Assembly: GCF_047495875.1 (NCBI RefSeq) | Contig: NC_092462.1 | Location: 41,887,669-41,951,668, forward strand | Direction of reading: 5' to 3' | DNA from: Pithys albifrons albifrons | Lineage: Eukaryota > Chordata > Aves > Passeriformes > Thamnophilidae | Length of the DNA: 64,000 bases | Shown here: piece after piece, positions 61,701 through 64,000 of the stretch | Layout: each line of letters begins with the position of its first letter | Numbering within the stretch: position 1 is the stretch's first letter | Program-made: the position numbers and the translations under genes | The notes under the pieces: model-generated | Told to the model about the DNA's origin: nothing | Database searches by the model: none | Seen by the model: the letters and a program-made list of their open reading frames with translations, nothing else

Positions 61701-64000
61701 TGGCTCTGCAAGTCTTCGATATTGACACCTCAGACTGAAAAAAATACCACAGGTTTTTGCCTCTGATCTTCTGAAACCGATGAGCAGGGCTGTCACTCAA
61801 ATCCACAAGAATGGTTTTCTGTCCAGTGATGCTTTACTATCAGGGGTAAAGCCAGATATTAATGTTCAGCTGTTAAAGTCTCACGGACTTATATATCCTA
61901 GAAGGAAGACGATGTTTGGTTTTTTACTGTTGTACCATTGGAAGAGTTGAAAAGAGTTTGAAATTCTCTCTTGTGCCAATTTTCTGATTACTCTGCAGTC
62001 TCTGGAATAGCTTGAGGATTATGGATTTCCACTACAGCTGGCCAGTAAACTATTGTATTTGCTGAAAATTCTGGGAAATATTTCTGGGACGCTGTCATTT
62101 GCCTTGGAATTCAAGCCTCTTAAGATAAAACTAATATTACATCTGAAACCTTTCTAATTTTGGTTGGGGTAGTGTAAGAGTTCTAAAAGCTTATTTTGAC
62201 AAGTTCTGCACTTTTTTCCACCTGTGTCTGCATTCTTTTGGTTTGCCTGGTATAGGGCAAGTTGAGTTTTAAGTCAGCCAGCATAGTTTTAACTTCAAGT
62301 ATTAGACTGAACTGCATCTCTGTTCTGCTGCACCTGTATCCCAGCAGAGCGTTACTGACTATAGCATGACCAAATTTGTACTTCAAGCATTGCATGCTGC
62401 TTTCTTTTTTTTTTCTCAAATATACATCAAGGGAGTTATAAGTAGCATATACACAGATTAAGCTAATTTCTGTTCTCAAGGCCTGTTTTCCAGTGTAGAG
62501 ATGAGTGCCTAGTGGGTGCACAGAAAAGTAAAATGCTCCCTAAAGATATTTACAGAGTGCCTCCACTGCATATGGAAGCACTGGTGAATGAATTTCACTA
62601 CAGAAATTAGCTGTGCACATTAAGACTAGAAAAAAGTTAGTTTATAGTTGGAAGAACTGGGGGGAAGAAGCAACTTGGGTACTTTATGGGTTGAATGTAG
62701 TGTGATTTCAGAAGCCTAAAAGGAAACTTTCATCTCCTGCTGAGAAATAGAAGAAAATAAAATGAATTCTAGAACTTTTGGGAATAACATTCAGTAGAGA
62801 TATTAGGATAAAATCCTGTCCCGATTAATTCTGTTGAGCGGTGTTCCACCCAGCATACTGACTTCCAGCTTCCTTTGATTAAAGCCTAAAAAAAGATTAA
62901 AACTCCATGGCAACTACTGTCTTAAATCCTGACAGCCATAGTATAAATTACATCTTGGAAAAACCTAATACTGAAAAGTTTTATTTAGGTCACCAGTCAG
63001 GCTAGGAAATAAAAGGCTTATAGATGCCACCTCAAACTTCATTTTGTCCCTGCATGGTATCAGTGAGGCGGAGATTTTTGTGGGAGGCAAACTGGATGCT
63101 ATATAACTGCAGTATAACTTCAAAAATCTGACAAGTTTTAGGTGTGTAAACTTGCTTCATACTCCTGAGGTCAAAACTGCAATTTAATTGCGACTGTAGT
63201 CTTGCAGTCAGGAATACAGCAAGGTTCAGCTGAGAGACAGCAACACAGACAGGTATAATGTGAGATTATCACAGTGCTTGCATTTGCTAGCAGTAGAGGA
63301 ACAGTATTGGTTTTGGTTTTTTTCTGTTTGTTTTGTTGTTGGATTTGTGTGGGGTTTTTATTTAAGTGAGAGGGGGGAGAGAGGTGTATGGAGGCTGTGC
63401 AGTTTATTTGACCACGGGTGTCCCAGGATCCACAGCTGTGTTACAGAAGCTATGAATCTGTTTGGGGCTTGTATAGAGATACTGCTTTTTTGCTGTTTGA
63501 GGTTAACAATACATAGGTCATCATTTGGAAATTAATATAAATGGATGTTAAAAGTCTAGAGTAAAGAGGGACCTGTGATAAACAAAACCAACCCTCCCCA
63601 GTCTTCTGCTATTTGCATGAAAATTATCTGATACTGTTATATACTTAGTTCTGGTTTTTTGTTCTTTGACTATTTTTTACCCCATCCTCTCTGGACTATG
63701 TGCCTTTCTGGCCTTGAAGAATGCCTTTAATTCTCTTAAGAATGCTTCATTGAAGCCATGAAAATGGCCTGGATAGCCTGCTGGCTGAGGAGGGAGGGAC
63801 TGGTAATCAGGAGCATTGATCCTGCTCTCCAGCACAGGGACAAAGCGAGGTCAGACATGCCCCTAGTCTGTCAGCTGCTGCTGGGCAGGCACAGAATTAT
63901 TCCAAGGCTCCTTTAGACCTCATGAGATAGTAAAGTTAAAGTCCTCAATATTCTATTTAAAAGGAGTGAGTCTACCAGTCATTTCTCAAATAAAACCAAG
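58760..64000. other. Intergenic flank downstream of ING2
   Basis: AT-rich sequence with no defensible exon. A possible tRNA-SINE-like scrap with 'gggactggtaatcagg' lies near 63,790-63,812. RWDD4 (opposite strand) and TRAPPC11 follow ING2 in human, but neither is visible before the window ends. Confidence 0.4.

Noticed and set aside
62183..62521. 112-codon minus-strand frame, considered as RWDD4
   Set aside because: It shows none of the RWD-domain motifs expected of RWDD4 and no splice structure.
1..64000. CRISPR arrays, operons, ribosome binding sites, bacterial mobile elements
   Set aside because: The window is vertebrate nuclear DNA with spliced genes and CR1 LINEs. None of these was seen or expected.

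Overview
The window is nuclear DNA from a bird. Long AT-rich intergenic stretches carry many fragments of CR1, the dominant avian LINE. Two spliced vertebrate genes, CDKN2AIP and ING2, lie in the same order and orientation as on human 4q35.1. The species cannot be named from the sequence.

Layout. From 1 to about 36,300 I find no protein-coding exon I can defend. This part holds degenerate CR1 copies (13,885-15,566 plus; 25,489-27,235 minus; older remnants near 22.4, 23.5 and 24.5-24.9 kb), tRNA-SINE-like scraps near 8.8 and 9.1 kb, and an old diverged inverted duplication (about 13,300-13,665 versus 16,925-17,215) that brackets the first CR1. From 36,311 to 38,040 there is a nest of CR1 pieces and LTR-like segments, one of them with a 9-bp target-site duplication. 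A roughly 20-bp GC-rich minisatellite follows, and then the CpG-rich promoter of CDKN2AIP.

CDKN2AIP (three coding exons, 38,469-41,248, plus strand) encodes a 662-residue CARF protein. It has an N-terminal XRN2-binding domain, two different low-complexity repeat arrays in exon 3, and a conserved C-terminal domain. Its 3' UTR probably extends to about 41.5-43.3 kb.

The main find lies in a CpG island between the two protein genes. About 44,209-44,476 (plus) is the RNA component of RNase MRP (RMRP). It shows the conserved core segments and the 3' GGGGCU element, is the same length as the human RNA, ends at a T5 Pol III terminator, and has a TATA box and an octamer at type-3 Pol III promoter spacing. 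The open reading frames crossing it are artefacts. Human RMRP is at 9p13.3, so the location differs from human.

ING2 (two coding exons, 53,681-57,691, plus) encodes a 279-residue ING-family chromatin reader, with a CpG-island promoter and an intron of about 3.2 kb. From 57.7 kb to the end there is ING2 3' UTR and flank, with no further gene recognised. RWDD4 and TRAPPC11, which follow ING2 in human, would be expected beyond the right edge.

The three genes do not form an operon. They share nuclear roles: CDKN2AIP in p53/ARF control and XRN2 binding, RMRP in rRNA processing, and ING2 in H3K4me3-directed Sin3-HDAC repression.
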